From the NCBI RefSeq assembly GCF_018687715.1, contig NC_056760.1, positions 40,957,501-41,021,500 of the forward strand: a stretch of 64,000 bases of DNA, in the 5' to 3' direction. Below the pieces are notes generated by a model that was given only the letters and a program-made list of their open reading frames with translations, was not told the origin of the DNA and did no database searches. This document shows, in pieces, positions 1 to 13,100 of the stretch. This stretch comes from Carya illinoinensis. Lineage: Eukaryota > Streptophyta > Magnoliopsida > Fagales > Juglandaceae. The translations under genes were made by a program, and so were the position numbers. The first letter of the stretch is position 1. Each line of letters opens with the position of its first letter.

Positions 1-1345
1 GAGTGGAGAATTAGATTCATCAAATACTACATGCATAGATTCTTGTACAGTCAAAGTCTTTTTATTGAATACTCTATAAGCTTTACTATTAGTAGAATAC
101 CCGAGAAAGATACCTTCATCAGATTTTGCATCAAACTTGCCTAAATTATCCCTGTTATTCAAAATAAAACATTTGCATCCAAATACATGAAAGTAACAAA
201 TGTTGGGCTTTTTCTCATTCCAAAACTTATAGGGGGTTTTATCTAACTTCGACCTAAGCATAACTCTATTTATAACATAACATGCAGTACTTACCGCTTC
301 GGCCCAAAAATAACTAGTCAAGTTGTTCTCATTGAGCATTGTTCTTGCCATCTCTTGAAGAGATCTATTTTTCCTTTCTACTACCCCATTTTGTTGAGGA
401 GTTCGAGGAGCAGAAAAATTATGCATAAAACCATTTTCATCACAAAATGTTTCAATATTTTTATTAATAAACTCTTTTCCCCTATCACTTCGGATACTTG
501 AAATAGTATAACCCTTTTCATTTTGAATTCTCTTGCATAACTTGGTAAAAGCATTATGTGCCTCATCTTTATGAGCAAGAAAGATGACCCAAGTATATCT
601 AGAGAAATCATCAACAATAACAAATGCATAATATTTTTCTCCTAAACTTGCAACTCTATTTGGTTTAAAAAGATCCATGTGTATCAATTGCAATGGTCTA
701 ATAGTGGAAATATGTTTCTTGGTTTTAAAAGAAGTTTTTGTTTGTTTACTAAATTGGCATGCATCACAAATTGTCTTTAAGAAAATATGTTTTTGGTAAA
801 CCTCTCACAAGATCATTTTTTGAAAGTTTGGAAATAAGTTCCATGTTGGCATGACCTAGTCTTTTATGCCATAACCAACTAGTTTCATTTTGAGCTGAAA
901 AACAAATTGCATCTTGTGGGGTAATTTCTTCAAAATCGATGGTATAAACATTGTTACTTCTAAAAGCAATAAAACAAATATTACAATCATGATCATTCAA
1001 AATAATACATTTATCCATTTTGAAAGTAATTGTAAATCTTTTATCACATAATTGACTTATGCTTAAAAGATTATGTTTTAGACCTTCAACAAGTAGAACA
1101 TCTTCAATTATGAGAGAAGATTCATTACCAATTTTATCTATTTCCACGATCTTCCCTTTCGAGTTGTCTCAAAATGTCATGTGTCCTTCTTCTTTAGATC
1201 TAAGATTAAAGAACTTAGTCTTGTCTCCCGTCATGTGTCTTGAACATCCACTATCTAAAAATCACTTGTTTTTGCTTGTGGATGACTTCATGCATACCTA
1301 TAAAAACAATTAAAATGATTTTTCTTGGTACTCAAGTTCTTTAGG
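1..1345 (-). pseudogene. copia protease / GAG-pre-integrase / integrase (broken)
   Basis: The minus strand near 1230-1300 encodes a degenerate aspartic protease start (LDSGCSRHMTGD). Positions 1147-764 hold the protease end and the pre-integrase domain with HKRLGHAN. A one-base shift near 770-780 moves the frame to the integrase core, which runs from about 760 to the window edge. The core keeps the catalytic acidic pattern: HMDLF, RSDRGKEF and the QQNGVVERKNRS block around 360-420. Reverse transcriptase should follow to the left and is not visible. No single open frame joins these domains, so this copy should not make Pol. Confidence 0.85.
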
Positions 1346-1349
1346 TCAT

Positions 1350-2300
1350 TTATTTATTAGTATTAGAAGAAATAAGATTTTTAGGTACCCATATGGCCCT
1401 AATAGTCATTGTATGATTTCTTCTAATAGGACAAGTATGATAATTATGACCATTTTTATTACAGAAATTGTAAATAGTATGTGACATATATGAAGAACTT
1501 GAATGATTATAATAATATCTTTTTTTGACAAAATTATTTTTATGAAAAGAATTTTGATTATTGATCTTTGATGTATAAGGATTATCAAAGAAATTTTTAT
1601 AAGGTTTGTATTTTTGTTTTGGCATATATCCCAAACTTGCCTTATCCAAAACACATCTTTGACTACCAAGAAGTTTTTCAAAATTTCTTTTTCCATTCGT
1701 AAAGTTTTCAACAATATTTTCTAAATCGGTTTTCTTCTTATTCAATTCAAGATTTTCATCTTTCAAAATGATACTTTTTTTTCTTAAAATATCAATTTCA
1801 TTTGTTAAAGAAGAATTTTTCTTTTTCAAAGCAGTATATTTGATACCCAATTTTTCAAATTCCTCATAAACCTCTTCTAAAACATTTTGCAATTCTTCAT
1901 ATGAAGGATCTTCAATATTATCAAGATTTGTTACCTCAATGTCATCTTTAGCCATAAGACAAAAATTTGCTGATTCTTTATTGCTTGCTTCACTATCTGA
2001 GCTACTTGAATCATCATCCCATGTAGCTTTCATTGCTTTCTTGCCTTTGTTTCGATCTTTCTTTAGCAGAGGACAATTTGGTTTGATATGACCAGACTTA
2101 TTGCATTTATAACAAATTAAAGTGTCATTTTTACCTGAATCTTTCTTGGAAAACTTTTTGAAAGAATTCCTTGAAAGAGTTTTATTTTTCTTTAAGAACC
2201 TCTGAATTTTTCTTATTATCATCGCAGCTTCTTCATCTTTATCTTCATTTTCCTCATCTTCATCACTTTCACTTTCATGAGGAACAACTTTAGGTGCCAA
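1350..2300 (-). pseudogene. copia gag C-terminal part with zinc knuckles
   Basis: This frame encodes the nucleocapsid portion of Gag. It has an acidic leader (SESDEDEENEDKDEE), a CCHC zinc knuckle (CYKCNKSGHIKPNC), a long charged coiled-coil-like stretch rich in E, K, L and N, and a second degenerate knuckle (CNKNGHNYHTC) near the end. In an intact copia element it would be continuous with the gag N-terminus at 2219-3001. Here a perfect 17-bp tandem duplication at 2301-2334 throws the two parts into different frames. Confidence 0.85.
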
Positions 2301-3001
2301 GCTCTTCTTTGGCTTTCGCTCTTCTTTGGCTTTCCTTCTTCTTCTCCTCTTTTCAATGTGTACTCATGGGTGATAAGTGACCCGATGAGTTTATTCACTT
2401 CGAGCTTCTTGAGGTCTCTAGCTTCAAGAATCGCTGTCACTTTTGATTCCCAGCGTTTTGGTAGAGAGTTGAGAATTTTTCTTACTATCTCCACCTTGGA
2501 ATAAATTTTGCCAAGAGTTGTCAAGCTGTTTATGATGTTAGTAAAACGAGTGTGCATACTAGAAATAGATTCATCATCATTCATCTTAAACATTTCATAT
2601 TCATGAGTAAGAATATAAATTTTTGATTTCTTGACTTGCGAAGTTCCTTCATAAGTAACTTCCAAGTTATCCCAAATTTCTTTTGCCGTAGTACAAGTCA
2701 TTATTCTATTAAACTCATTTCCATTTAGAGCATTAAATAATAAATTTATAGCAGTTAAATTTAAAGTATAAAGTCTATCGTCTTCACGATCACACTCTTC
2801 TTCTTCCTTTTTGACGTTTACTCCATCAACCACTTTTGTTGGAATATAAGGTCCATTTACAATACATTTCCAGATTTCTCTACCTTGAGCTTGAAGAAAT
2901 ATTCTCATTCTAACTTTCCAGAATGAGTAATTATCTCCACAAAAGAGTGGAGGCCGACTGCTAGATTGACCTTCACCAAATGAAGCTGCAATGTTAGCCA
3001 T
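2219..3001 (-). pseudogene. copia gag N-terminal part (UBN2-like)
   Basis: The protein starts MANIAASFGEGQSSSRPPLF and continues with the plant copia Gag pattern: FCGDNYSFWKVRMRIFLQAQ, EIWDNLEVTYEGTSQVKKSK, and SLPKRWESKVTAILEA. It packages the element RNA into virus-like particles. The start codon lies about 45 bp downstream of the primer-binding site on the minus strand, as expected. About the last 25 residues are nonsense because the frame leaves the true Gag frame at the 17-bp duplication (2301-2334). Confidence 0.88.
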
Positions 3002-3046
3002 ACGATCTTAACTCAAAAGATAGTTAATCTTATAATAGAGCTCTTA

Positions 3047-3058
3047 GCTCTGATACCA
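3047..3058 (-). other. copia primer-binding site (initiator tRNA-Met)
   Basis: On the minus strand the sequence TGGTATCAGAGC follows the LTR end (CTGGGCAACA) after two bases. It is complementary to the 3' end of initiator tRNA-Met, the usual primer of plant copia and many gypsy elements. It fixes the inner boundary of the LTR at 3061. Confidence 0.92.
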
Positions 3059-3060
3059 AT

Positions 3061-4373
3061 TGTTGCCCAGATGACTAACACAAGAGGGGGGTGAATTGAG
3101 TTATATTTGAGAAAATAACAATTATAAATCAAATATACAATATAAAATATAAACAAAATGCGAAACAGTAATAAATATAAAGAGTAAGGGTAAGAGAGAA
3201 GCAAACTCAGTATGTTAACGAGGTTCGGCCCCACTGCCTACGTTCTTGCCTCAAGCTACCCCTTGAGGATCCCCAAATTCACTATTCAACCTCCTTCAGG
3301 TGGAGATAGAAACCTATTACACCTTTGAACAACACCGCTACAAAGGATCCGTGTAGAACACTCTCTACACTTGCAATCACCTTACACGTGGTGATTCAAC
3401 TATTCCCCGTGTAGAACACTTTCTACACGCACAAGGGTTATACACACCCTTTTTCTGATACAAGAGCTGATAGTGGGTAGGTTATCAGAAAACACTCCTC
3501 AATGAGTGAAATAAGAACAATATAGCGCAAACTATATCTCTCAAAATGAACAAGGATTAAAACTCAATGCTTAGAGAAGAGAATGAAAATTTTGAATAAA
3601 TGTTGTATGCTCTGGATGTTGTAAATGTGAAGCTCTCAAATGATCTATTTATAAGTATATGAGATTCACATGTCAAAAACAACATCATTCACTTTTTCAA
3701 AAAAATCAAACCTAATCTTTTACTTTTGACATATGACAAAAGGAGCACACTTTCCTTTTCAAAAAATTCAAAACCTAATATTTTACTTTTTGCATATGAC
3801 AAAAGGAGCACACTTTCTTTTTCAAAAAATTCAAACCTAATCTCTTACTTTTTGTATATGACAAAAGGAGCACACTTTACTTTTCAAAAAATTCAAACAA
3901 AATCATCTACCTTTTGTATGAGTCTAAAAAAGCATCAATCACTTTTGAAAATATTCAAATAAAACATGCACATGTGAAAGATGACAATCAATCATCTTTA
4001 ATATTTTTAAAGTTCAACCATTTAATCAAGGCATGCACATGTAAAAGATGACAATCAATCACCTTTCAAAATTTTCAAATTTAATTTTCAAAAAATTCAT
4101 GTACATGTGGAAAATGTATTTTAATGCTTTATGATAAAATATTAATTTTGAGCATTAATCTTAATTTCGAATTTTAAGAGATTTACAACATTACTCTATG
4201 ACTTTAATGTGAACTTGTTTCCTTCTTGCTCATGCTTGGTTCTTTGATGTGCTTGACTCCATTGTGTGGACAACTTGAGCTTGAAACTCTTTTATTTTTT
4301 GAATTCATTTGTTATCATCAAAATCCATGTGTATATTTATAATCACATGAAACTTGAAACCTTGGGTTCAACA
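3061..4373 (-). repeat. copia 5' LTR (1313 bp)
   Basis: The minus-strand LTR begins TGTTGAACCCAAGG (4373) and ends CTGGGCAACA (3061), with TG...CA ends and a short inverted repeat TGTTG/CAACA. The primer-binding site follows directly. An internal tandem array lies at 3666-3905. A second member of the family, in plus orientation, is split by a gypsy element at 27798-28438 and 37173-37265, and alignment with it confirms both ends. The matching 3' LTR and the target duplication lie outside the window. Confidence 0.92.
3666..3905. repeat. tandem repeat inside the copia LTR, unit about 62 bp
   Basis: Between three and four imperfect copies contain the core catatgacaaaaggagcaca followed by a T/A-rich stretch and tcaaacctaat. 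Cores start near 3730, 3793 and 3855. Related but fewer copies occur in the split LTR near 28290-28420. Such subrepeats are common in LTR promoter regions; no function is shown. Confidence 0.75.
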
Positions 4374-5599
4374 GCTATATATGATTCAACCATTTACTTT
4401 ATTTTGATTATAGCTATTAAATAGCATGGTTGTATATATATTTTGTAAAGCACAATAGAATTATATAAAATGTTATGTTTAGATTTTATAAAATTTTTTG
4501 ATTACTTGATTGTCATGTTGCATAGTTCTTAATTGAATTGAGAATACTTAACAAATTGGATTTGTATGCTAAATATATTAGTTGCTTGCTTTTTTAAAAC
4601 CTTTTTTGTTTTATTATTATAGGTTAAATTTTAAAAAATGTACACTTTACTTAAATCAGGCACACGCTTGTGCTTTGTGCATAGGCTCTTGGGTGTCTCT
4701 GCACTCAGTGCTCCTGGCGCTTTCACCAACACTGAGTTTTCATGGTGTACAGGAACAGGGTTCAAGGGTTTTCTTTTCTTTATATGAATTGAAGGGCTGA
4801 TTAGTGTTTTTTGCCATTGGAACTACTAGCATGCAATTTTTCTTAATGCATTGCTCAAGTAATAAGTTGGAAATTTGCTAAGCAATAAAACTTTTATTAA
4901 AATGCAAAAGGTGCCACCCAAGCGCATATTATGTATACAAGAGATTCACTTCTTGGTCATCTTATTAGTGGTCAGATTTTAACCGAAGGTGCAAATTGAA
5001 AAATATAGGTAATTTATGGTGCAAAATGAAATTTTTTGTCGCATATGGTGCAAAGTGAAAAATAGGAGATAGTTTGTGATGAAAAGTGCAGTTACCCCAA
5101 TTAAACATGTAATGCCATTTATTCATTTGTTAGGCATCTACGATATCTAATTTGCAGGACCTCGGTTTGTTGTAGATATTAAATGGCTGATTAGCAGGAC
5201 TTGTCATTATAAGTGCTGGAATGTTACTTTCAGTACGGTTAATAATTGATGAATTGGGTGTACGCATTTGTATTTAAAGGCTCCGATATGGAATAAAAAA
5301 GCGAGCATTGGTGTGTAATTGGATCAAACTTCACAAAAAATAGTGGGTTTATTATTTCAAACATATGTGCATTATTAAGAATTATCTTTTTCTTTGTCTG
5401 TATAATTTTAAATAATTTTTCTTTATCAAGAGACATGGCCTGAAGTTTGTTAATGAAAACTATATAATGATTGTTGGATTACTAATGGAGTGGTGGGTTT
5501 CTTATTGGCAGCATATTATTCTATATCAAATGTGTGCCCATTTCCTTTAATTGTCATGGTGATTGGTGAGGTGGGGGATAATGCAGACCATTCTTTGGG
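4374..5599. other. AT-rich non-coding stretch, no gene seen
   Basis: There is no ORF with recognisable content. It contains a short degenerate tandem motif around 4985-5090 (ggtgcaaaatgaaa-like, repeated about three times) and a GC-richer patch at 4665-4745 that may be an old SINE. It most likely belongs to the first intron of the capping-enzyme gene, because exon 7118 needs an upstream exon and none is visible here. Confidence 0.5.
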
Positions 5600-6899
5600 A
5601 AACTTGGATCTTGTGGTATTCGTAAGATTTGGGTGATCTTATGTGGAGATTTGTGCCTCCAGGGTTAAATCAATTTGGGATACAGTGTTTGAGAAGATAG
5701 AACGTAGATTGGCAGATTGGAAGAGTCTTCTATGGTGGCTTGGGAATAAGAAATCTAAGGATTTCCAAACAGGCCTTACTTGGGAAATGGTTGTGGCGAT
5801 ATAATATGGAATTGGAAGCCCTATGGAAGTCGGTGATTGACTGCAAATATGGAGGTGTGTTATGGGGGGTTGGTGCAATAGAGAGGTAAGTTGAGCTTAT
5901 GGGTTGGGAGTTTGGAAGCACATTAGAGAAGGATGGAGGGTTTTTACTTGTCACGCTAGACTTGTGCTAGGGGATGGCTCTAGAATAAAATTCTGGAGCA
6001 AGCTTTGGTGTGGGAATAATGTCCTAAAGGACTTCTTCCCTTTAGTTTTCTGTGTTGCAAGTGAGAAAGAAGTTTCAGTGACTGATTTTATGGTGATATC
6101 TGGGGATCAAGTTCAATAGAACGTCAACTTCAATTGTGCAGCCCAAGATTGGGAAGTTGGCAGCTTTGAGGACTTTTTTAGTCTCTTGTATTCCATGACA
6201 CCGAGCACTCAAGGTGTTGACCTGCTGTGGTAGGTACCGGCAAGTAAAGGCACATTCTCAGTTCGCTCTTTCTATAAGTCTCTCAAACAATCGTAGAACA
6301 TTCAGTTTCCATGGAGTAGGATTTGGAGAAATAAGACATCTCCCAAAGCAGCATATTTTGCTTGGACAACTTTTTTGGGTAAGATTTTGACTACGGATAA
6401 CATGCGAAAATGCAAGGTGATCGTAGTAGATTGGTGCTGCATGTGTAAGAAAACTGGCGAGACTATGGATATCTCTTACTGCATTGTGAACTTGCTAGAG
6501 CATTATGGGATGAATTTTTTGCATGTTAGAATTAGCTTGGGTTATGCCCGCCACAGTGGTAGCACTGTTAGCCAGCTGGACAAATCTAGGAGGCATCCCG
6601 CAAATCAAAGCCGCGTGGAAGATGATTCCTATCTGTATTCTGTGGTGCTTGTGGCAGGAGTGAAATGATCGGATGTTCGAAGACAAGGAGTGCACACTAG
6701 AGGAACTTAGATCTCATTTTATTAGAACTCTATTTCTGTGGGCCATAGCTGTAGATTTTAATGGTGTTGATGTTCATGACTTTCTTGTATCCTTTGCTTT
6801 TTCCTAGATAGGTGTTACCTTTTGTATACCATCTTGTGTACTTGAGCTATGCATATTCATCATATTAATACAATCGTTTACTTATCAAAAAAAAAAAAA
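5600..6899 (+). mobile_element. 5'-truncated L1-type LINE fragment
   Basis: Sense-strand pieces match plant L1 ORF2: [18 protein letters not shown] near 5670-5725, [23 protein letters not shown] near 5730-5800, the VLGDGSRIKFWSKLWCGNN block near 5960-6025, and the zinc-binding RT C-terminus ([22 protein letters not shown]) near 6400-6465. It ends in ACTTATCA plus 13 A at 6887-6899, the 3' signature of all LINE copies in this window. Several frame breaks make it a relic. The 5' boundary is approximate and no target duplication was found. Confidence 0.8.
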
Positions 6900-7117
6900 C
6901 TGTGCTGTACTTTTCTCTTCGATATTCCTTCTGACAGATTGTTCTATAAGTTAACTGGACCAAGGTATTGAAATTACAGTTTTGACCCATAAAGAATAAT
7001 CTAATTTTCTTTCCCCCCCTCCCCCCCTTCTCTTCCCCCTCCTTCTTGAAAGTCTGTTTTGTCTTGACTGCTCCATTGTCTATTGTCATTCTCAGATGCT
7101 TGGTTCTTCATATGCAG

Positions 7118-10100
7118 GTTGGTTGGACTGCCCTGCAGCTGGTCAGGAAATATGCTTCATGATTCCTTCCAAGGTTCCACTCAGTGAATATTATAATGGC
7201 TATGTTGCTCCTGGTAAAAGATACTCATTTAAGCAAGTGATCCATCAGCAGAGGGTTTTAGGAAGAAAAGTAAGTAATCTGTGCTTTTGAATTTCTTTCC
7301 CGTTCTTTTCCCCCAGTGTGAATGGTATACTTTCTTGATCTAAGAAGAGTACTATAGGCTTGTTTTGGAAATAGTTCTTGAACCAGTCATTTCTATTTGA
7401 ATTGTTGTATATCTTTCTGTGAGAACATGCAAGCTCACATACAACACACTTACGGCTGATATTCTTTCTAAAAAGGAGATGAAGAAATGAAACATGCACT
7501 TCTCCAACGTAAAGTAACATAAAACAACTAGATTTTTTTTATAAGTTACAACTTTAATTTATTTTCCGGAACCCGTCATTTGAATGATATGCATTTTGTT
7601 CACTGGTTTTTCAGCTTGGTTTAGTGATCGATTTGACGAATACTTCTCGTTACTATACTGCATCAGATTTAAATAAAGAGGGTATCAAGCATGTTAAGGT
7701 ATCAGTGGCCTATGACATAGTTGTTTCCTCGTTATGATCTTGTGATTTTGGTGATTCAATTCTTTTTGTTTTACTTTTTGCTTTCCTAGTTAGGCTCTTT
7801 TCTGATTTTAGTATTGGATTCTTCTTCTTCCTTTTTTTCTTTTTTTTTTTTTTTTTTTTTTTTTTCCACAAAATTAATTTGTGGTCTAGATTCAATGCAA
7901 GGGGAGGGATGCTGTACCTGATAATGCATCTGTAAACACCTTCGTCTTTGAGGTTTGCTTCTTCTGTCATATGCCTGTCCATTCTGCATTTGACTGTTTA
8001 TTATTTTAACTTATTATCATTCTATTTTCTATATTATGCTTGTGTATCGTGTAATAAGTTGAACCACACTGAGCATTTGTATTTATTGTCTAGAGTCTTA
8101 TGTTTTTCATGTGAGAATATGTGCACCATTTTTTTTTTTTAAATCTTAGGGCCTGTTTGGATACTGAGAAATGAGAATATCTCATTATATCTGTGAATAT
8201 GAGTGAAATGGTTTGAGTTAAGATGTTTTATTGGGTTTTTAGAAATGAGAGAAAAAGTCTAATAAAAATATTATAAAGTTAAAAGATTGTTTGGATATAA
8301 TTTTTGAATAAAATTTTTGTTTTGAAATTTGAAAAAGTAGTATTGTTTTTTGTGTTTTGTTTGGGAGTTTGGGAAAGCTGTAATTATTAGGTAGTAATTA
8401 GATTTTTCTCAAAAAAAAAAAAAATTATGTAGTAATTAGATGAAAAAGTTGAAGATTTGAAATTGAAAATGTTTTGTGTTTAAGTGGTGTTTGGTAAGGC
8501 AATATTTGAGAATATATGATAATACTTGAGAACAGTTGTGTTGCCAAACGGAGGCTTAGTCATTTCTCTCTCTTGTATAATTGAGTTTTCCAATTGGATT
8601 GATCTGTGAAAGATTAGGATGTGCTTTTCTTTTGAATTACAAATGTATCCATGCTCTATTATAAAATGTAAATTGTTAATGAAACTTGTATAGATGTCTT
8701 ACCTGTAAAAATTTATTCTTTTTAGGTTTCCCAATTCCTCTTTCGTCAAAAGCACTCAAAGAAGTACATCCTTGTCCATTGTACACATGGGCATAATCGG
8801 ACAGGATATATGATAGTTCATTATATCATGCGATCACATCCAACCTCTGTTACTCAGGTCTGTTCTTTATAAGCATGTTGATTGGTTTATTGAATAAACA
8901 TTTCTAAATGCAATTTTGTTTTGCTTTGCCTATTCTGCAGGCAATAAAAATGTTTGCTGAAGCACGCCCTCCAGGAATCTACAAACCAGACTATATTGAT
9001 GCATTGTATACATTTTATCATGAAAAAAAGCCTGAGATGGTTGTTTGCCCACCAACTCCAGAATGGAAAAGATCTTCTGATCTTGACCTTAATGGTGAAG
9101 CAGTGCCAGATGATGATGATGATGGAGTTTCAGCTGCTCCTTTGAATGTATGTATGGTTTGATGTATTGTTTCTGATGTTGTTGTGCACCATATGAATGT
9201 GTGGTAACAAAGGAAGCTGCTGCCTGCTTGAACAGAGGTCTTGTTCATAGAGAATTAATTTTTCTATACGTGAAAAGCAATTTGCATCTGATTTTTATTT
9301 TTTATTTTTTTATAGGTAATCAAGAATTTTATTCATAAGAAAAGGAGGCATAGCTCTAGTACACAATAAATATATATGAGAAGTACCTAACTATTAAAAT
9401 CAATGACCCCCCGTCCATAAGAACAAGGTTTTAAAGAAGAGAACTTTAAGCTCATCCATTGCCTCTTGCTATCCTCGAAGATTCTATCATTTCACTCCCC
9501 CCAAATGCACCAACACGTACATATAGGGGCCATCTTCCATATTGCTGCCACTTGAGGATTGCCTTGGAGTCCTCTCTAGCTTGCTAGAAAATCCACCTTC
9601 CTATGAGGCATGGCCTAGATAATCCTATTCTGGCCAAAAAAATCCCACAAGGTCCAGACCACCTTACAATGCAGAAGCAAGTGATCTATTAATTCCCCAT
9701 TCTTCTTACACATGCAACACCAGTCCAACACCATTACCCAACATTTCCTCAGATTGCTTGTAGTAAGGGCTCGTTTGGATACTTAAAGTATCTCAAAATA
9801 TCTGTGAATAGCAGTGAAGTAGTCTGAGAATATCTGAGAACAATTTTTGTTCCCAAACAGAACCTAAGAATCTTGTCTAGGGAGGTTTTCCCAAAAAAAA
9901 AAAAAAAAGTGGCTTTAAGAGGTGCTTTTGTCTTCCACATATTCCTCCATCTGACTAATAAATGACAAATTTCAGCTTTCTTGAGGGTCATTGGCCATTG
10001 TTGATTAAACTATTTTGAGATTTTTCTCAAGTTTGTTACAAAGCCTAATCTAGCTGTCGTGGTAGTTCTACTAATTAGAGTTTTTTTTTTTTTTGGGGGG

Positions 10101-13100
10101 GGGGGGGGGGGTGGATAGCTTATCCTTCTCCTCCCTTTTCATTATGGACTAGGATTGGCCTTGAATATAATCAAGTGAGTTGACTATAGACCATTAACAA
10201 TTTCCTTTGCACTTTGACAATGTTTCACTTTCTTTTTGTCCCCTTCCTGCACACAGATTAAGAATGTGACTATCAGCAACTACTCTTTTCTAGTTTGGGC
10301 CTCGTTTGGTTACACATATGAGATGAGATGAGAAATCTGTTAATAGTAGTGAGATAGTTTGTGAGTAATAGTGAAATGGTTTGAGTTAAGATATTTTATT
10401 GGGTTTTGGGAAAGGAGAGAGAAAAAGTTCAATAAAAAAATTATTAAGTTAAGAGGGTTGGAATATAATGTTTTAGTATAATTTTTGTTTTGGGATTTGA
10501 ACAATTTGAATTGTTTTTTGTGTTTTGTTTGGAAGTTTAAGAAAGTTGTAATGATTAGGTAATAATTAGATGAAAAATTTGAAAATTTGAAATTGAAAAT
10601 TGTATGTGTTTGAATGGTGTTTGGATGTTGAGATGAGATGAGATGAGTTGAGACCATCTGTGAAACCAAATGGGGACTTAGTTTTATTGTCTTGATTCCG
10701 GTTCCATGAGTGAGCTAACCATACATCCAGAAACTGGTGCAGTTACAGTGTATACTCTGATTGCCTTTCAGAATGATTTTTTTAATGAATAAGATAATTT
10801 GATTGATGATGAGAAGGGATTTTATCCTGGTGTACAGGAAGTGCACATGATTCCACTCAACAATCAAAGGGAAAAAGTGCTATAAAATAGTGAAAATTAG
10901 ATATGGAAAAGGGGCACCATAATGGTCCTTTATCCAATGATACAAGGTGGTAGGAACAAAAAACTTTAATTCCGACACCAATCTTTCACTGTCTTCAAAA
11001 CAATGCTGGTGCCTTTCTTTTCATAGATGCCAAAATGCACACAATGTAACCAACTTGCAAAGAGGGACACAGATGGCGGCAAAACGGCTCTTTCCAGAAC
11101 GTCAGAAGCTCCACCACCCTTGAAGGCATCATCTGCTTGATCCCGCCAAATGAACCATCATTGAAAAGCCATGAATTGAGGATTGAGTCATTGCATGTAA
11201 AAATTTCCACAAAAAAATTAAGTTAGAATGTATTGCTCTTAGTAAAAGGATGGCTGGAAATTTGTTGCCAAGTTCATGTGCATGGCTGTATAGTTACTGA
11301 TTTTATTGTGGGAGCAATGTTTTTTATTGATAGCCTTGCCTGTAACCTTGGTAGGGTACCCTATTTGTAGATTGTTATTTAAGTGGACATATTAGGTAGG
11401 TACTTTTTGCATAATCCATAAAATCAGTGACTGTTTACTTTTCTTATCACTTGCTATATGGTTTTTGTTTGCCTTACATATTTGCTTTGTTCTTCAGTTT
11501 TAACATGTCATTTTTTCAGGAGAATCATGAAATAGATGTAAAGATGACCAATGATGATGTATTAGGAGATGAGATACCTACGCACCAGCAAGATGCAATG
11601 CGGCATTTCTGCTATCAAACACTTAAGTTGGGTGTTGGGGTAGGATCTTCAAATACCTCTCTTTAGTTTTTTTCCCTTGAGTTTCGATTTTTTGTGGGTT
11701 CACATTTTTCATATATAGGATTTGGTTGCCAGACACTTATCTTGTTTGTCTAATTTTGATCACTATATTTGTTACATTATTTGGTTTTTAGGTCTTAAAT
11801 ATTTATGTTACCGGGGCTTTTCCGAGCACACTTATTCCAGTGTTCTTTCAATATCTCTTTAGATCATTCAGACATCTCTTACACACATTGTTTCTGCTAA
11901 TTTGTTGTGTTGTCCTATTCTACTTCATTTTTTTCCTTGACCTTCTTCCAGTGCAATTTTTTCTTTCCAACAGTCAAGAAAATTCTCATGTACTTTCTAC
12001 CTTATCTTGTTGTGTTTTGCCTATTTCATTTACATGTTATGCTTCATAGCTGTTGTGACAGGTTTTTTCTTTAATTTCAGGCAAGAGGAAATGCACAATT
12101 TCCAGGGTCTCACCCAGTTTCTCTTAACAGGTTTGGTTTATCTGAGATTATGTTGATGGTTATTTATTTATTTATTTGATAAGTAAGAAAACTTTATTGA
12201 AACGAGTGAAACTAGGCGGAGCCCGTACATAGGAAGTATACAAGATGAGACACCTAATTACATTCTAAAAAGCTGAAAAGAAAACAAAAACTCATAAACA
12301 TTCTCTCCCTTTAATACAATAGCAGAAAACCACTGAAAAAGCAAAGACACAAAGAAATTCCAGATATCCCCCACTGCTCTTTCCCTGTTGTTAAAACATC
12401 TTTCATTCCTTTCTGTCTATAAACACCACATTAAGCACAAATGTATCATCCTCCACGCCGCATCCAGTGGAGAGCTATTGTGATGTCTGTTTCAGCATGC
12501 TAAAACCTCCACCACCCTTTTAGGCATAACCCAACTCAGCCCAGCTCTACAAAGAATACCAACCCATAATTCCCTAGCCACCTCACAATGTAGAAAAAGA
12601 TGATCAATCAATTCTCCATTTTTCTTACACATGAAGCACCACTCCATAACAATCATACCACGTTTCCTCAGATTATCAATCGTCAAAATCTTCCCAAGTG
12701 CAGCAGTCCATGAAAAAAAGCGACTCTAGACGGCACACAAACCTTCCAAATGCTCTTCCACGGAAAAGAAACATGCTGTTGGACAGTCAACGCCTTGTAA
12801 AATGAATTAGCAGAAAACTTATTGCTCCCCCAGTGTTTCCACAGCATGCGATCTCTCCCATTTACACCTAATTTTACTGAATACAAAAAGCTGGAAAAGC
12901 CTGCAATCTCATCAAGTTCCAAATCCTGGGCATTTCTAGTGAAAATAACATTCCAATGTACTACCCCTTCGGCATGACACAGCACCTCTGAAACAGCAAC
13001 CTGCTGGTTTCCAACCAAGCTGAAAACTACCGGAAAAACAGCATTAAGAGGTCTCTCACAACACCACTAATCAAACCAAAACCGGATTCTATCACCAACT

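Larger units (their letters stand above)
1..4373 (-). mobile_element. Ty1-copia retrotransposon, 5' half (3' half lies left of the window)
   Basis: Read on the minus strand the order is LTR (4373-3061), primer-binding site, gag, zinc knuckle, protease, GAG-pre-integrase and integrase, running off the left edge before reverse transcriptase. Protease and integrase preceding RT is the defining copia order. The element is decayed: a 17-bp tandem duplication shifts gag, another shift separates the pre-integrase and integrase frames, and the protease frame is broken. It lies upstream of the first visible capping-enzyme exon and antisense to that gene, so it probably sits in a large first intron. 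A second LTR of the same family occurs at 27798-37265. Confidence 0.9.

Noticed and set aside
7710..7989. Lysine-rich minus-strand ORFs
   Set aside because: Antisense to a poly-T/pyrimidine intron tract and a capping-enzyme exon.
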